Source: Haemonchus contortus (Eukaryota > Nematoda > Chromadorea > Rhabditida > Trichostrongylidae). Taken from it: a stretch of DNA of 64,000 bases. Shown here piece after piece: positions 61,047 through 64,000 of the stretch. The stretch covers positions 30,897,715 to 30,961,714 of the forward strand of contig LS997562.1 of the NCBI GenBank assembly GCA_000469685.2, given 5' to 3'. How positions within the stretch are numbered: the first letter of the stretch is position 1; each line of letters opens with the position of its first letter. The translations under genes and the position numbers were made by a program. The notes under the pieces were generated by a model that was not told the origin of the DNA, made no database searches, and worked only from the letters and a program-made list of their open reading frames with translations.

Positions 61047-62705
61047 GGGAAGGAGAATATGACGATTGCATAAATACTAGAGGTTGACATAGTGATCTAT
61101 GAGGCCAGCATAGTGGCTTAAGTCGTGATAATGCTTTTATCCCACAAGACAAACCGTTGCCAGTTTCCGGTAGTGTGACGCTGAGGCTTTGCTACTGCTT
61201 CGGAATTAAGAAAGGAAAGAAAGAATTCTCACAATCAAGATAATGCATGGCAATAAGGAGACTACTTCCTCTTCCTCTGTTTTGCCAGAGGCGGTTATTA
61301 GAACCGAAAGGGACCGAAAAGTTTGTGTTCGCCTTGACTGCCTGTCCTCAGTATTTGGTAATAGTTGCAGTAGAGACGCTAACGTACTTAGCGGCATAGT
61401 TCACCGCTCCCACAATCAGCTCGGGTCAGCAACAGCTGATACCAAACCTTCAGTTCGGTGAAGTGGAGTGGGGAGTGGACATGAAATTTTCTACTGCTCT
61501 TCTTCCCGGAATTCATTAATATGTGCCGGCTATTATTTTAAATACCTACACTTTTGGGAAGGGTGCGGGGGAGAGGGGGCTGCAGAATAAATATGAATGA
61601 GTAGTTTTACTACCTCCATTTATCTTTATTGACAGGAGTACATAGTTTCTTGAATCCTGAAGCATTTAGTACGGAGGAGAAGGGGGGGGGGGGGGGTAGT
61701 TGAGAGCGTGGCGCATTTGACGTTGATGAATTAAGACATACCTAGTGCTATGCAAAGCCTATTCTTTTGATATAGCCGACATATTTCATTGTAAGTTGTT
61801 ACATTCGCTTTTTTTTAGTTCTCTTAGCTCTCACAGAGCTCTTTGACAGTTACGCCCATACTTGTGGTTTTCATGGTCATTTCGTGAAATCAGCCTCTTA
61901 TCTAATGTTTCTCACGTGAACGACCACCGGAGACAGACAGGTGGGTGTGGGCGATGGGGACAGGCGAGAAAGTCCTCCGCTCTACGCCGTTGTCAACACA
62001 GTGTGGCAGTGGCGCAGAGACGCAGGGTGTCGCGTAATCTCACAATCAACTCCCAGATCGAGTTCTTCCCCACGTCAGCTGGTCTATGGGTTCGATCTGA
62101 TCAGTTCAGCATCGCTGGGCCAACCTCTTCATTAATCAATATCCAACTATTGATTTTTCATTTTCTATGTTCCTTGAATACTCGTCATGTTGATATTAAC
62201 CGATACTAACCTTGCATTTGGGCATTTATCGGCCAATCGAACAGCATTACTGAATCGTCGGGAACTTCGATGAGGGAACATCTCGGGAAAGTGACTTCTC
62301 CCAGAATTTCACTTCTCACTTGGAACACAGATGAACGGATTGTTAGAAATTTCTTTTCATTAGAGTTCTAGAACAACAGCTGTCAACTCATCGAATATTG
62401 AAGGTCTCCTTTATTAGGTATCACCCTTGACAACCTTTTTTCCCGTATTTAATCTTCAGCTTATGTTGTCAAACTCTGACTTTTCGCAAGCTATTAGCAA
62501 GCTTAAGCACTATTGAAAATATAGTAGCTTCGTGGGAATTTCTGGTCAAACTTAAGGTTTTCTTGTATATTCCTTAACTTATGATTGGTGAATAGACGAT
62601 CTGATTATAATTGAGCTGAAATGCGTTCAATATGGTCTCCTTTTATGTTAAGAAGAAGTAGCCGCGTCATTGACCCCTGACTTGTTTACCCATCAGAATT
62701 AATCG
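61047..62705. other. Unassigned 3' flank
   Basis: An ORF at 61240-61461 (Ser-rich, starts IMHGNKETTSSSS after an acceptor) could be another 3' exon but does not match the phase of 60969-61046. A G15 homopolymer lies at 61682-61696. Nothing else is supported. Confidence 0.35.
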
Positions 62706-63223
62706 CTTGAAGGCACAGTTCACGATTAAAGTGGTTTCCGAGATTTCTTCATAGTATGAATTAGAGGTTCCCCCTTATACCATATTGCCCGTTATGAGAT
62801 CTAGGAACATCCTGGATAGGGCACAATAGGGGGCCAAAGATGTATCGTGTGAATGCCACACCCATAGTGGACGAAGTTCAACAGCTTTGTAGAATCTGCA
62901 CTATCTCAGGGGACTCCCACGTAGGAAGTCCAAACAACTTGTTATAACCCATGGCGACAGCGAGAGGCAGTTTCGGACAATTTAGGCTTGATGTAGGCAT
63001 CTCTTTTAGCAATGGAAGCAGGGTAAATCTCGTCCAAATAGCCCTTACATGCCATTCCTGTCACAGTGACCCCGTACAACCTCCACTTTCGCTACTTTTG
63101 GAAAGCCTTGGAAAAGACGGATTCCCTCGCTTCCTTCGCTTCCATTGTACTCCTCTACATCAACACTTTCGCTTTTGAACCTAAAAGAGTTACCTCGAGA
63201 TTATCGTGAACTGCGCCTTTAAG
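62706..63223. mobile_element. TIR element, copy 2 (518 bp)
   Basis: The left end TTGAAGGCACAGTTCACGAT and the right end ATCGTGAACTGCGCCTTTAA form inverted termini. Interior order matches 31955-32604 in the same orientation. No ORF of note. Confidence 0.8.
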
Positions 63224-64000
63224 AGGACACTCCACGAAACCTCGATGAATTTTTTTTTGCTCAGAGATTTACGAGATTTCTGAAAAAGAATCGAATACCC
63301 AACATAATTTATGATCGTCTTTTTCTACTCAGCAGCGGGTTGATTGGTACGTTGGAGTTTATTGCTACCCTGCTTTTTTTACTGTAGGTAAGGAAGGAAA
63401 CGAAAGCTTAAGATCAGTTGATGAAGTTCAACCTTCCAAACATGCCTGCAATCGAGTATCAGGCAAAAATTGGTTAGGTTTAATGGAGTTTGACGTCTTA
63501 CGGTACCTTTATACTTACTACGTAGTGCTGTCATGAATGTGATCTCTGAGAACTCATGAGTAGTAGTCTCTTCACAACAGTTTCTATGGCTACACCTCCC
63601 AAATAGGTTAATCAGTGTTTTCACAGCTCCCTCCATCTGTACTGTCAAACTTCATGACAGCTTTCTTTCATGAATTCCCTTACGTTCACTCTAATTAGAT
63701 TATTATTCTTCATGATTTTGGGGCACTTTTTAACTTTCTTGCCCGGTCTAATAACTCTTGGACGCGCTTGGAAATAAAATACGTGGCGCATCCTGAAAAG
63801 AGAAACTTTCCCAGTGAATGGGAGAATATAGCTCGAATATAAAAAAAGCCGATAACAACCACGGACTTTCTGTTTATGTTTAATAACTAATGCTAGGCAA
63901 CACAGAGTTTTGTTAGGATAGCAATGACCCATGGAAATCGTGTTCCTCCTAGAAAACGTCAAAAAACTATGCAGTAACCTAAAGCTGAATTTATATAACT
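63224..64000. other. Unassigned window end
   Basis: AT-rich. The minus-strand ORF 63645-63962 has no recognisable domain or splice context. Confidence 0.4.

Noticed and set aside
1..64000. CRISPR arrays, bacterial operons, rRNA or viral genomes
   Set aside because: None seen; gene structure is eukaryotic throughout and the only reverse transcriptases are non-LTR.

Overview
The window is eukaryotic nuclear DNA, almost certainly from a parasitic nematode; a strongylid (hookworm-like) worm is the best guess. The real genes are split into small exons with GT...TTTCAG-type introns. Several first exons begin just after an AG acceptor and a short 5' leader, as expected for spliced-leader trans-splicing. 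Introns and spacers are packed with RTE-like non-LTR retrotransposon debris, tRNA-derived SINEs, foldback/TIR elements and a huge microsatellite. There are no bacterial operons, CRISPR arrays or rRNA. All exon calls come from reading splice sites, checking phases by hand, and comparing with families I know; no alignment was run.

Layout. 1-4054: a nearly perfect inverted repeat (1.14 kb arms) of RTE reverse-transcriptase 3' sequence, with a second foldback element nested in the spacer. 4770-5200: SINE-like copy. 5231-8418: a perfect 2.08 kb (ACAT)n array plus CA-rich DNA, bracketed by an 80 bp direct duplication. 8.4-24.9 kb: no confident complete gene; hairpins, one textbook SINE with 13 bp target duplications, and a candidate first exon of the next gene at 16035. 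24911-31400 (+): a two-pore-domain (TWK/K2P) potassium channel, 12 core exons. 31955-32604: a TIR element. 34299-49097 (-): an OTUD4-like gene (OTU domain, Tudor-like segment, aromatic-rich tail), with an RTE remnant, a 1.0 kb TIR element and other repeats in its introns. 47.9-53.4 kb: a dense repeat cluster. 53984-59183 or 61046 (+): a KCTD3/SHKBP1-type protein (BTB/T1 plus WD40-like propeller), 17 or more exons. 59.2-64 kb: 3' exons, an antisense ORF and a second copy of the TIR element.

Gene relations. K2P and OTUD4-like genes are convergent; OTUD4-like and KCTD3-like genes are divergent across about 4.9 kb of repeats. They do not form a pathway or operon. The channel would act at the plasma membrane, the BTB-WD protein as a cytosolic adaptor, and the OTUD4-like protein in ubiquitin/RNA-linked regulation. 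The most interesting biological signal is that the OTU-domain protein has Ser where the family has its catalytic Cys (and Asn where the preceding Asp is), suggesting a pseudo-deubiquitinase. I did not find an undescribed multi-gene system.
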